Source: Pseudomonadota bacterium
GTDB lineage: Bacteria; Pseudomonadota; Alphaproteobacteria; Rhizobiales; Hyphomicrobiaceae
Reading direction: 5' to 3'
DNA length: 7,711 bases
Assembly (NCBI GenBank): GCA_021813195.1
Contig: JAKALI010000173.1
Location: forward strand, 1-7,711
The notes below the pieces were generated by a model that saw nothing but the letters and a program-made list of their open reading frames with translations, had not been told where the DNA came from and did not search any database. This document shows positions 1-6,675 of the stretch, in pieces. Positions within the stretch are counted from its first letter, which is position 1; each line of letters opens with the position of its first letter. Made by a program: the position numbers and the translations under genes.

Positions 1-2037
1 GCTCGGTTTGCGGATTCAGGCGACCTCGCATCCACGGGATTCTTTCGATCTCGCACTCTGCTGCTCGGTCGGTTCGGCGGGCAGTCCCTATCCTGGGCCA
101 AGAAGATCGTGGACCCAGCGACAGGCATGCCGGAATGGACGACACGGCGCAGGCTCATCGGCGGCAGGTATCTGCGCTCCCCATACTTCGGGCACGTGTT
201 CGTCTCAGGTCCGACGCGGTCGGGCAAGGGCGCGAGCCTCATTATTCCGAACGCTCTCGAATTCAGGGGATCAATGGTCATCCTCGATATTCGCGGCGAA
301 ACCTTCGACCATACGGCAGGTTGGCGCAGCCGCTTCACGAAAGTGTTCAAGTTCGCGCCCGCCCAACGTTTCTCACACGGCTACAACCCGCTCGACTTCA
401 TCCGGACCGAGCCGGGTTTTCGCGAGATGGACATTGGCAATTGCGCGACCGGCATTGTCGCAAGTCCCGGGCTCAAGGAAGAATATTGGATGAAGGACGC
501 CCGCGAAATGGTCGCGGGCGTCATTTCCTATGTGCTGGAGTCAAAGCGCGTCGAGCGCAAGGCGATTTCCGCCGTCATGGATGTCCTGTTCGGACGAACC
601 TATGTGATCGACCGGATCAAGGGGATCCTGCGGGATGAAAGCGCGGACCTTTCGACCTTCACGATCGCCAAACTGAATGCAGTCGTGAACATGGGCGAAA
701 AGCAATTCGCTGGCGTCTACGGCGAGGCGCGTATGTCGATGCGCGCCTTTACCAACGAGATCGTGCAACGAGCGACGGACGTTTCGAGTTTCGATCTGCG
801 GCAATTCCGAAGGGCGCCACACACCGTCTATCTGGACTTCCGCGTTTCCCAGATCGCCATCATGACGGGGATTGCGAATGTCCTCTTGTCCCAGCTCATC
901 AACATCATGAGCGACGAGCGGCCGAAACCGGGCGAGCACAAGATCCTCCTCATGCTCGACGAGTTCACGACGCTTGGGAAGATCGAGCCCCTCATTGCCA
1001 TGATGAAAGTGCTCGCCGGCAATGGCGTGTCGGTGTGGACATTCGTCCAGTCCCTGACGGATGTGCAGGCCGTCTACGGGCACGAGGGGCGGAATTCGAT
1101 CCTGGACAACAGCGAGGCTATTGTTTTCCTGGGGGGCGAGAGCCCGGATGTCCTCGACTACCTCGAAAAGCAACTCGGCAAGAAGGTCGTGAAACGTCGA
1201 TCCATGCGAACGAGCGCGGCGGCGGCTGGGCCGAGACAATCGATCGAAGAGCGCGAGAGCCTCGAACCGCTGATGAGCCGCGAAGAATTGCGCATGCTTC
1301 CGCGGACCAAAGCGCTGATCCTGCCACGCGGCGGTTTGCCCATCGTGGGGCTGCGGAACTATTTCTTCGCAGATCCCATGTTACGCCGGCTTGCGACGCC
1401 GCGCCTGCCGCTTGGTTTCGTGCCCGACCTGACGTTGGGGTCGCCGCCCAACGTGTTTGCAGTCTCGGAATTGCTGGAGGATAACGCGAAATCCAAGGCA
1501 ATCGAAAGGATGTCGACCAGACTTGAAGAGTGGCGGCGTGTGGTCGTCGCCCGTACGCCAATGGAACCGCCGGGCGCGACGTTCAAAGCGAAAGCAGGCG
1601 CGGCCGCTCCGCAGAGACCCCAGAGGCATGTGAGGGAAACGAACGGAGACCGCTCCGCAGGGCGTCACATTGAGGAGCGCGCACCTCTACGAAATCACGC
1701 CACGATGCAATCGCTGAATTCGGATGAGTTGGCTGTGGGCGAAGAGAACAAGGAAGCTGCTTCCTTCATCGCTGACGACTCTTACGCCCACGCCGTTGTG
1801 CAGCCGCTCAGAAATTCGTCAGGAAGTATGAGGACAGGACCGTGGGAATTATCGCGATCGATTCGGACGCGACTTGCTCGGAGACCGAGTGGGTCTCGAG
1901 CGGAGCCATCCCAGGCGATCGACGACGTGATCGCAGAGCGCTGTCAGGAAGTTGTATCGGGAGCTGCGGAGCTTGGATTTGATGTCGCCAGGAGCGCAGG
2001 CCTCGCGGCTATGCTTGATCAGACGGGACCGGCGTAG
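1..2037 (+). CDS. Type IV secretion coupling protein, VirD4/TraG family (5' end outside the window)
   Basis: This is an inner-membrane ATPase that would link the relaxase-DNA complex to the type IV secretion channel. The frame is open from base 1, and the first residues (ARFADSGDL, then LLLGR) look like the family's region before Walker A, so the gene starts upstream. The GTG at 109 is therefore not the true start, and the membrane anchor is missing from view. 678 codons are visible. Walker A is GPTRSGKGAS (208-237, visible residues 70-79). Walker B is LMLDEFTTLGK, with Asp-Glu at 958-963. The stretch ILPRGGLPIVGLRNYFF is typical of the end of the TraG core. From about 1561 the last 158 residues form a polar, arginine-rich, poorly conserved tail that I do not recognise. 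The gene lies on the opposite strand from the relaxase and is not in its operon. The family is secure. Whether it should be named traG or virD4 cannot be decided here. Confidence 0.93.
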   Translation, partial: ARFADSGDLASTGFFRSRTLLLGRFGGQSLSWAKKIVDPATGMPEWTTRRRLIGGRYLRSPYFGHVFVSGPTRSGKGASLIIPNALEFRGSMVILDIRGETFDHTAGWRSRFTKVFKFAPAQRFSHGYNPLDFIRTEPGFREMDIGNCATGIVASPGLKEEYWMKDAREMVAGVISYVLESKRVERKAISAVMDVLFGRTYVIDRIKGILRDESADLSTFTIAKLNAVVNMGEKQFAGVYGEARMSMRAFTNEIVQRATDVSSFDLRQFRRAPHTVYLDFRVSQIAIMTGIANVLLSQLINIMSDERPKPGEHKILLMLDEFTTLGKIEPLIAMMKVLAGNGVSVWTFVQSLTDVQAVYGHEGRNSILDNSEAIVFLGGESPDVLDYLEKQLGKKVVKRRSMRTSAAAAGPRQSIEERESLEPLMSREELRMLPRTKALILPRGGLPIVGLRNYFFADPMLRRLATPRLPLGFVPDLTLGSPPNVFAVSELLEDNAKSKAIERMSTRLEEWRRVVVARTPMEPPGATFKAKAGAAAPQRPQRHVRETNGDRSAGRHIEERAPLRNHATMQSLNSDELAVGEENKEAASFIADDSYAHAVVQPLRNSSGSMRTGPWELSRSIRTRLARRPSGSRAEPSQAIDDVIAERCQEVVSGAAELGFDVARSAGLAAMLDQTGPA

Positions 2038-2264
2038 ACAGAAGGAAGGTGTGTTCAGGCTTTGATCGGCTTCTCGACGGCGACGTGCACATTGCACCTC
2101 TGTCGCAATCGAACATCTATGTCGACGTCGTCGGCGACGGCGTCAATCGACGCACCGCATGGGCCACGTCTGGAAACGCCGGCCAACGATCCCGACGGAC
2201 GCACCCAACCACTGAAGCCCGTCGGCGTGGATTGACCACGGGGCCAGTGACGTAACCGGCGATA
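2038..2264. other. Spacer with no convincing gene
   Basis: The space between the coupling-protein stop and the vapBC promoter holds only short open frames on both strands. None has a good ribosome-binding site or a recognisable motif. Two small hairpins can be seen: GTGCA-CAT-TGCAC (2085-2097) and CGTCG-TCGG-CGACG (2126-2139). Neither is followed by a T-run, so neither is called as a terminator. A decayed gene remnant is possible but cannot be shown. Confidence 0.5.
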
Positions 2265-2294
2265 TTGACTTTCACACATCACCAATGATATCTA
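2265..2294 (+). promoter_or_regulatory. Predicted vapBC promoter
   Basis: A TTGACT box (2265-2270) is followed after 18 bp by TATCTA (2289-2294), giving a likely transcription start near 2300, just ahead of vapB. A 17-bp spacing would give ATATCT instead. The -10 box sits inside the operator palindrome, which fits repression by the antitoxin-toxin complex. This is a consensus reading only. Confidence 0.55.
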
Positions 2295-2301
2295 TCATTG
2301 G
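2282..2301. promoter_or_regulatory. Perfect palindrome, probable VapBC operator
   Basis: CCAATGATATCTATCATTGG has two perfect 9-bp arms around a 2-bp centre (TC). It overlaps the predicted -10 box and ends 23 bp before the vapB ATG. VapB and VapBC complexes usually bind inverted repeats in their own promoter, so autoregulation is the natural reading. The arms are seen directly. Binding is inferred. Confidence 0.75.
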
Positions 2302-2324
2302 TATATATCATTTCGGAGCCAGCC

Positions 2325-2591
2325 ATGTCCACCGTCGCCAAAAAACAGACGGCAAAGCTGTTCATGCATGGCCGCAGTCAGGCCGTGCGTTTGCCCAAGG
2401 AATTCCGGTTCGCGGGGGCGGAAGTGCGTGTCAGCAGGGTCGGCGACAAAGTCATCCTCGAGCCGCTCGACAAGGCTCCGTTCGACGTCACCGCATGGCG
2501 AGCGAGGCTTGACGCCTATCTCGATGCGCCCTTCCCCGACATTCCCGACGAACCGCCGATCAAACCTGACGATACGATTTCGTTCGACTGA
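2325..2591 (+). CDS. vapB: VapB-type antitoxin (AbrB/SpoVT fold)
   Basis: An 88-residue antitoxin of a type II toxin-antitoxin pair. It should dimerise through its N-terminal swapped-hairpin AbrB domain, bind its own operator and block the VapC nuclease with its C-terminal tail. Residues 9-48 carry the family signature: [21 protein letters not shown], then [15 protein letters not shown]. Residues 51-88 form an acidic, proline-rich tail ([13 protein letters not shown]), as expected for the toxin-binding part. The ATG at 2325 is chosen because GGAG (2315-2318) lies 6 bases before it. A TTG at 2298 in the same frame falls inside the operator and has no ribosome site. The toxin gene follows after 6 bases, so the two are almost certainly co-transcribed and translationally coupled. 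It is also known as VagC-type in plasmid literature. Confidence 0.93.
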   Translation: MSTVAKKQTAKLFMHGRSQAVRLPKEFRFAGAEVRVSRVGDKVILEPLDKAPFDVTAWRARLDAYLDAPFPDIPDEPPIKPDDTISFD

Positions 2592-2597
2592 GGCGGC

Positions 2598-3005
2598 ATG
2601 TTCTATCTCGATACCAACGTCGTAATCGGCGTCATGAATCGACGCGCTCCGCGTCTGGAAGCGCGGCTTGAGCAGGAAATCGTTCTGGGCACCAGGCTCG
2701 TTTTGCCGGCGCCGGTTCTGTACGAGTTGCGCTACGGAGCTTCGAAAAGTCAAACCCCTGACCGCAATCACGCGCGAATCGATACCTTTCTCGACGGTGT
2801 TCCAGAGGTCGTGGACTTCGACGCCGGGGATGCCACGGAAGCTGGCGACATCAGGGCGTATCTCGAAGCAAAGGGAGCGCCGATCGGCCCTTATGACATA
2901 TTGATTGCCGCACAGGCGCGCCGGCGCAGCGCTGTACTCGTGACGCTCAACAGAAACGAATTCGAGCGGGTGCCCGGTCTCATGGCGACGGACTGGTCGA
3001 CATGA
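2598..3005 (+). CDS. vapC: VapC-type toxin, PIN-domain ribonuclease
   Basis: A 135-residue PIN-domain endoribonuclease, the toxin of the vapBC pair. VapC toxins cut tRNA or rRNA when the labile antitoxin decays, which on a plasmid penalises loss of the element. The whole domain is present. The acidic metal-binding residues are in place: Asp5 (FYLDTN), Glu43 (LYELRYG) and Asp100 (GPYDILIAAQA). VTLNRNEFERVPGL near the end, with Asn118, matches the usual fourth-position motif. Length is normal for the family and nothing suggests inactivation. The ATG at 2598 follows an AGG overlapping the vapB stop, so translation is probably coupled. The 3' end converges on the relaxase gene. Its RNA target cannot be read from the sequence. 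Confidence 0.94.
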   Translation: MFYLDTNVVIGVMNRRAPRLEARLEQEIVLGTRLVLPAPVLYELRYGASKSQTPDRNHARIDTFLDGVPEVVDFDAGDATEAGDIRAYLEAKGAPIGPYDILIAAQARRRSAVLVTLNRNEFERVPGLMATDWST

Positions 3006-3099
3006 GCGGCAAGAGTGCGTTGCGATCGGGGCTCGCTGTCGAGGACGAAGGCCGCTAACGACTTCCTCGTTACGCTCACAGATTCGCCACGAGCGGGCG

Positions 3100-3126
3100 G
3101 ATCGCCGGCTGAGCCGATCATTTCTT
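3100..3126 (+). terminator. Weak candidate terminator after vapC
   Basis: CGGC-TGA-GCCG (3106-3116) is a short GC-rich hairpin followed by ATCATTTCTTTC. Flanking GAT/ATC bases could extend the stem with a bulge. The T-tract is interrupted, so this is a tentative call. A second hairpin, TAACGA-CTTCC-TCGTTA (3056-3072), lies upstream and has no T-tract. The rest of 3006-3132 shows nothing else. Confidence 0.3.
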
Positions 3127-3132
3127 TCGCAA

Positions 3133-6132
3133 CTAGACTTCGGGTTCAATCTCCCTTTGCTGTGTTGCTTTCGCCCTAACAACATCTTCGGCGGCCGCCT
3201 GCATTTCCGCATCGAGCGGAATCGGCTTCAAAATCGTTGACGGTTGGTGGGGATGTTCGACAATATTCGCCACCTCGATATCCTGAGGCGTTCCAGAAAC
3301 AAAAAGCGTTGCGATAGCGGGGATGAACTCAACCGGAATCGATCGAGGATTGTCGACCGACAGGGCAACCGCACGCAGGTTTTCGGCGGACTCGCGATCT
3401 TCGGACGTCGCAGTCGAATGATACTCAAGATCATCTATAGCGACCGAGAGACGCCGCGCGACAGTCGCAATATCGCTGCTGATGAGATTCTCGATGTCAG
3501 CCGGGCTCGCGGCCATGCCCCGCAACGCGGCGATGAAAGGATCGTCTTGATCTCGAGCGACCGGAAAGACGTCCGGATCGAGACCGCGCACATGAGGACG
3601 GTTTTGGAACTCTGCGAATACGACGTCTATCAGAGCTGCAGCTGGCGCCCGATTTCTCGGGGGGACATCGGCGTCCGTCCGGTAGGTCTCTACGAGCTCC
3701 CGGACCTGGCTCACGCCCTGTTCGTTGTCGCCAGGCAGACCCGCAAAGTCGTCGGCCAGGGCCTTCAGATACGCGACGCGTTGCGGCGTAGTAAGGGCGT
3801 CGATTCTCCGGAATCCCTCGGACGAACCCGTCGGCGCGGCGAGCGCAGTGTGGTACGCGTGCACACGAGTCGCTCGAACGATGTTGTCTGCGGCTCGTGC
3901 GAGGGCCGGATCGCCGAGAGCCGCAGACTGATGCTCCTCAACCATATCGAGAACGGCGAGACGCGTCACGGCTTGCTCCTCAGGCGACAAAGATTCCGCT
4001 CCCTCGATCATGGTTTTTCGGCCGACCGCAGCAAAGATCGCAGCTTCCCCGGGCGAGGATCTATCGTCGAGAGCGCTCGCATAAAGAGCGAGGACGCGTT
4101 GACGATCGGGAAGCATGGCGACAGCCTGGTCGACACCGTCAGGTGGAGAAGCGAGTCTCAGGCCCCGGACGTACATATTGATCGCCGCATTGGAAGCGGG
4201 GGCGGTCGCCGCCAACGCATTGCCTCCGTCGATCACGTCGTTGGAATAGACCGCCCATTGATAGCCGCGCTCCTCGGCAACAAGAATGAGGGTGCTGGGT
4301 TCGCGGGACGCGGCGTTGTTCGAGAGGATCGCATCGATCCGCGTCGATATCCCTTCATCGGACAGACGCTCAAACTCATTCGCAAACAGCCGATCACGGC
4401 GATCGGCGAGAACATCGATGATCTCTTCTGTCGAAAGACCGTTGGCGAGGCGCGCTGCTGTCTCGGCGTTGGGGTAAGGGCCGTCGCCGGCAAGAATAGC
4501 CTGAGAAAGGCGTGCATACCCGAGCTCGGCGACGCTTCCAAACAGCGCATCAAGCTTCGCATGCTGCGCTTCCGGCAATTCTGTTTTGAATTCATTGAAT
4601 TGGCCACGGATGGCGCCGAGGGCGTCCTTTAAATCCGCGTCCGTTCTGATGGACATCGCACGATCCCAAATCAGGCGCATGACGCCATCGTCGATAACTA
4701 TCGGTCTACCGTTAATTGTCGAGATTGGCGAGCGCTCGATTTCGGATTTTTTGGCAAGTTGTGCGTTGAGCGTTTCTGCGTAAGCAGCAGCGACTGCGGC
4801 GGGCCGCCCCTCACCTGCGGCCTCGAAGGCGGCCGCCAAGGCGCCCCATTCCGCTGCGGCGCGAGTCGCCAGAGCGACCACGGCGGGATGATCGGTGATT
4901 TCTGGAGAGCCAGCACGCTTCGCTTGAACGCGGGCGATCGTCTCCGGCGACGCCTCGTTCCGGGCGACAAGAGCGGCGTGAGCCGCGTTAAAGGGCCTGG
5001 AAGCTGCGCGATCCAGACGCTTGCTGGCGGTCATCGGAATTCCGTGTTCGGTCGCAGCCTCGGCGACGGCTTCCCGGACCGCCGCCAGGTCGTCCTTGCG
5101 TAAGTCCAGCCGATCGCCGCCGGCGCGAGCATGAGCGACGACATGCACGTGGACGTGCTGGCGGTCATGGTGAGCCGCAAGCGCATATGTCCGGCCGGGG
5201 AGCTTGTAATCGAGGGCATCCTGGACTGCGGCGAAGAATGCCTCGTGCGGGGTTCCCGCGCGCGCGCTGAACACCATGTGAATCGCGTCGCGGGTGCGAC
5301 CGGTTCCAATTTTCGAGCCCCACGTCCGCGAAAGCGCCAGCGCTCGGTCGGCTGTCAGTTCCTCCCCTTGCTCGGTGTACGCCGCCCCGTGCGCGCCCTT
5401 GGCGAATTTGCGGAGTTGGTAACGAATTCCGTCTTGTGCGTGCGCGCTGCCGGTCATTTCGAGCTCCGCCCCAGGGAAATGGCTTGCCAAGAGTTCGGCC
5501 ATGGCTTCGATCCGCGGTCCTGTGGTCGGCAAGCCTTTGCCCCTGGCGGTCAGAGCGACAGCGACCGTCAGAGTCCCTTTGTCGAGCGCATATACGAAGG
5601 CTCGGCTCTTGAACGCATCGGAAAGCGCCGCCCGGGTCTGCTCGGTCGTCGCAGAAGGATTGATCTCCGCGACAAACACCCCGAGATCTCGTGCGCGAGG
5701 ATTTTGGGAAAAGTCGGCCGACCAGGCGTCAAGAAGCGCCGCACGAGCCTCCGCTGTCGCGACTTCGGCGCCGCTTTGGGTGACGATGGGAATGTCGACC
5801 TTCTTGCCGTGCTCATCGACGCGCGTTCCCAGATACTCGAGGAGAGCAGCGACCCTCATACGTCCGTGCGCTGCGGATATGACCTTGAAGACGGCAGGTT
5901 GCGCGCCGCTTGCAAGTGCAGCCTTCGCACTCGGTCGGACGCTGGATAGAGGTCGACCGGGGGAGACGGCGCGCCAACCCCCGCCGGCCGCCGCAGGCAG
6001 CCGCACGCGACCGCCTCCGCCTCTCGCAAGCTTTCGACGCCATTCATCCGGCTCGGGAGCGTGCGGCCCCAACAACAAGGTGCGGAGATTTGGCGCCAGT
6101 TCGGCTGCTGCGAATATCTCCGAGAGTTTCAA
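3133..6132 (-). CDS. Relaxase, VirD2-like (MOBP type), with a long unassigned C-terminal region
   Basis: A 999-residue DNA-strand transferase that would nick oriT, stay bound to the 5' end and pilot the strand through the secretion channel. The likely catalytic tyrosine is Tyr100 in GRMRVAALLEYLGTR, close to VirD2's LEYL motif. The metal-binding HUH motif is HHDRQHVHVHVV (residues 321-332, with His326, His328 and His330). Tyrosine and HUH lie about 226 residues apart, roughly twice the VirD2 spacing. The extra length looks like a duplicated half-domain (residues 120-200 and 255-339), the first copy lacking the histidines. Residues about 410-999 are largely helical with no helicase or primase motifs that I can see. 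The TTG start (6132-6130) overlaps the mobC stop as TTGA, which implies coupled translation. The relaxase assignment is firm; subfamily and C-terminal role are not. Confidence 0.9.
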   Translation of the reverse strand: MKLSEIFAAAELAPNLRTLLLGPHAPEPDEWRRKLARGGGGRVRLPAAAGGGWRAVSPGRPLSSVRPSAKAALASGAQPAVFKVISAAHGRMRVAALLEYLGTRVDEHGKKVDIPIVTQSGAEVATAEARAALLDAWSADFSQNPRARDLGVFVAEINPSATTEQTRAALSDAFKSRAFVYALDKGTLTVAVALTARGKGLPTTGPRIEAMAELLASHFPGAELEMTGSAHAQDGIRYQLRKFAKGAHGAAYTEQGEELTADRALALSRTWGSKIGTGRTRDAIHMVFSARAGTPHEAFFAAVQDALDYKLPGRTYALAAHHDRQHVHVHVVAHARAGGDRLDLRKDDLAAVREAVAEAATEHGIPMTASKRLDRAASRPFNAAHAALVARNEASPETIARVQAKRAGSPEITDHPAVVALATRAAAEWGALAAAFEAAGEGRPAAVAAAYAETLNAQLAKKSEIERSPISTINGRPIVIDDGVMRLIWDRAMSIRTDADLKDALGAIRGQFNEFKTELPEAQHAKLDALFGSVAELGYARLSQAILAGDGPYPNAETAARLANGLSTEEIIDVLADRRDRLFANEFERLSDEGISTRIDAILSNNAASREPSTLILVAEERGYQWAVYSNDVIDGGNALAATAPASNAAINMYVRGLRLASPPDGVDQAVAMLPDRQRVLALYASALDDRSSPGEAAIFAAVGRKTMIEGAESLSPEEQAVTRLAVLDMVEEHQSAALGDPALARAADNIVRATRVHAYHTALAAPTGSSEGFRRIDALTTPQRVAYLKALADDFAGLPGDNEQGVSQVRELVETYRTDADVPPRNRAPAAALIDVVFAEFQNRPHVRGLDPDVFPVARDQDDPFIAALRGMAASPADIENLISSDIATVARRLSVAIDDLEYHSTATSEDRESAENLRAVALSVDNPRSIPVEFIPAIATLFVSGTPQDIEVANIVEHPHQPSTILKPIPLDAEMQAAAEDVVRAKATQQREIEPEV

Positions 6133-6512
6133 CGTGGCGTCGCCTCGGGCAATCGGCGCAAGTCGAGTATCTCCCTGCGGACGCGGACAAGGGCCTGCGC
6201 AAGCGCTTCGAGGTCCGGGTAAATGTCCGACTCAGTCGCCAGCCAGCCGCGATTGAAGGCGCGCGTGATCTGATTGACGTTTGTCACCGCGCCACGAAGC
6301 TGATCGGCCGCAGCGTTCAGGGTCGCCATGGCCTCTGGTCCCGGATGGACCGCAAGGCCCGCAAAATGCCTGACGGCCTCCCGTGCAAATTCGGATGTAC
6401 GCATGCCTCGCGCTTCGGCGGCATCCGCAATCAGCGCAAGATCGTCAGGCGACAAGCGGAAGAGCATTCGCCGGGATTTTGGCGAACGACGCCAGTTACC
6501 GCTCACTGGCAT
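6129..6512 (-). CDS. mobC: MobC-type relaxosome accessory protein
   Basis: A 127-residue DNA-binding helper expected to bind oriT, open the strands near nic and recruit the relaxase. Residues 17-50 (LFRLSPDDLALI, then RTSEFAREAVRHFAG) look like a ribbon-helix-helix domain. Residues 72-87 (LRGAVTNVNQITRAFN) match the conserved LxxxxNNLNQIARxxN segment of the MobC family, with Val78 where the second Asn often sits. The gene lies directly upstream of the relaxase and overlaps it by four bases. oriT is 28 bp before its start. The start is uncertain: GGAGAG lies only two bases before the ATG at 6512, whereas the GTG two codons later (6506-6504) has better spacing, giving 125 residues. As the protein probably binds oriT and the predicted promoter overlaps oriT, it may repress its own operon. 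Confidence 0.82.
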   Translation of the reverse strand: MPVSGNWRRSPKSRRMLFRLSPDDLALIADAAEARGMRTSEFAREAVRHFAGLAVHPGPEAMATLNAAADQLRGAVTNVNQITRAFNRGWLATESDIYPDLEALAQALVRVRREILDLRRLPEATPR

Positions 6513-6540
6513 CTCTCCAGGTCGCCGCAGGCGGCTGTTT

Positions 6541-6576
6541 CGAAAATGTATGACATTTTCGCCTATCCTGCCAAAG
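6541..6576 (+). other. oriT: Origin of transfer (oriT), IncP/T-DNA-border type nic
   Basis: A perfect 9-bp inverted repeat, CGAAAATGT-ATG-ACATTTTCG (6541-6561), is followed by CCTATCCTG|CCA. The predicted nick falls between G6570 and C6571. YATCCTG|Y is the nic core of RP4 and of T-DNA borders cut by MOBP relaxases. On the other strand TGGCAGGATA (6573-6564) equals the start of the T-DNA border repeat as I recall it. A repeat beside nic is where an accessory protein binds in RP4. The site lies just upstream of mobC and a VirD2-like relaxase, as expected. Nicking the plus strand here sends the parA side in first and the mob genes last. Sequence match and context are strong, but no function has been shown. 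Confidence 0.85.
6545..6574 (-). promoter_or_regulatory. Predicted promoter of the mobC-relaxase operon, overlapping oriT
   Basis: On the minus strand, TTGGCA (6574-6569) is followed after 18 bp by TACATT (6550-6545). A 17-bp spacing would give ATACAT. The -35 box spans the nic site and the -10 box lies in the inverted repeat, so relaxosome binding should compete with transcription. Consensus reading only. Confidence 0.45.
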
Positions 6577-6578
6577 AG

Positions 6579-6591
6579 AACTTATAAAGTT
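6579..6591. repeat. Small AT-rich inverted repeat beside nic
   Basis: AACTT-ATA-AAGTT lies 8 bp to the right of the predicted nick, in one of the few AT-rich patches of the region. It could ease strand opening at oriT, but the arms are only 5 bp and chance is possible. Confidence 0.35.
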
Positions 6592-6641
6592 TGGGGAAGA
6601 GTCCGCAGCGAAGCGGAGGCCAAAATAGGAGCGCCCGGCTA

Positions 6642-6657
6642 GAGCGGTTGACCGCTC
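6642..6657. promoter_or_regulatory. 16-bp palindrome, left member of a related pair
   Basis: GAGCGGT-TG-ACCGCTC has perfect 7-bp arms. Its core CGGT-NN-ACCG, with the same 7-2-7 layout, recurs in the palindrome at 6895-6910 in the parA promoter. The pair suggests operators for one regulator that bracket the 17-bp repeat array. The regulator is not identified. Confidence 0.6.
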
Positions 6658-6675
6658 GACTCGCTTTGGGCGCCG

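Noticed and set aside
87..97. CCCTATCCTGG, a second copy of the nic core
   Set aside because: It lies within the coupling-protein coding region, has G instead of a pyrimidine after the nick position, and has no adjacent inverted repeat.
109..111. GTG as the start of the coupling-protein gene
   Set aside because: The frame is open to base 1, and the residues before GTG look like conserved family sequence, so the gene begins outside the window.
541..1239. Minus-strand open frame (232 codons) opposite the coupling protein
   Set aside because: It is the complement of the conserved ATPase core and has no motif of its own.
2055..2285. Minus-strand open frame of 76 codons in the spacer before vapBC
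   Set aside because: No recognisable motif or ribosome site, and it runs through the vapBC promoter. A gene remnant cannot be shown.
2298..2300. TTG as an upstream start for vapB
   Set aside because: It lies in the operator palindrome without a ribosome-binding site, while the ATG at 2325 has GGAG at good spacing and begins the conserved protein.
3244..4632. Long plus-strand open frame (462 codons) opposite the relaxase
   Set aside because: It is antisense to a well-supported gene, rich in Arg and Gly as expected of a GC-rich shadow frame, and has no domain I recognise.
6601..6674. Nested hairpin (TCCGC/GCGGA and GCGCCC/GGGCGC) as a terminator or regulatory RNA
   Set aside because: Stems are short, loops long, and no T-tract follows. 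In GC-rich DNA such pairings are common.
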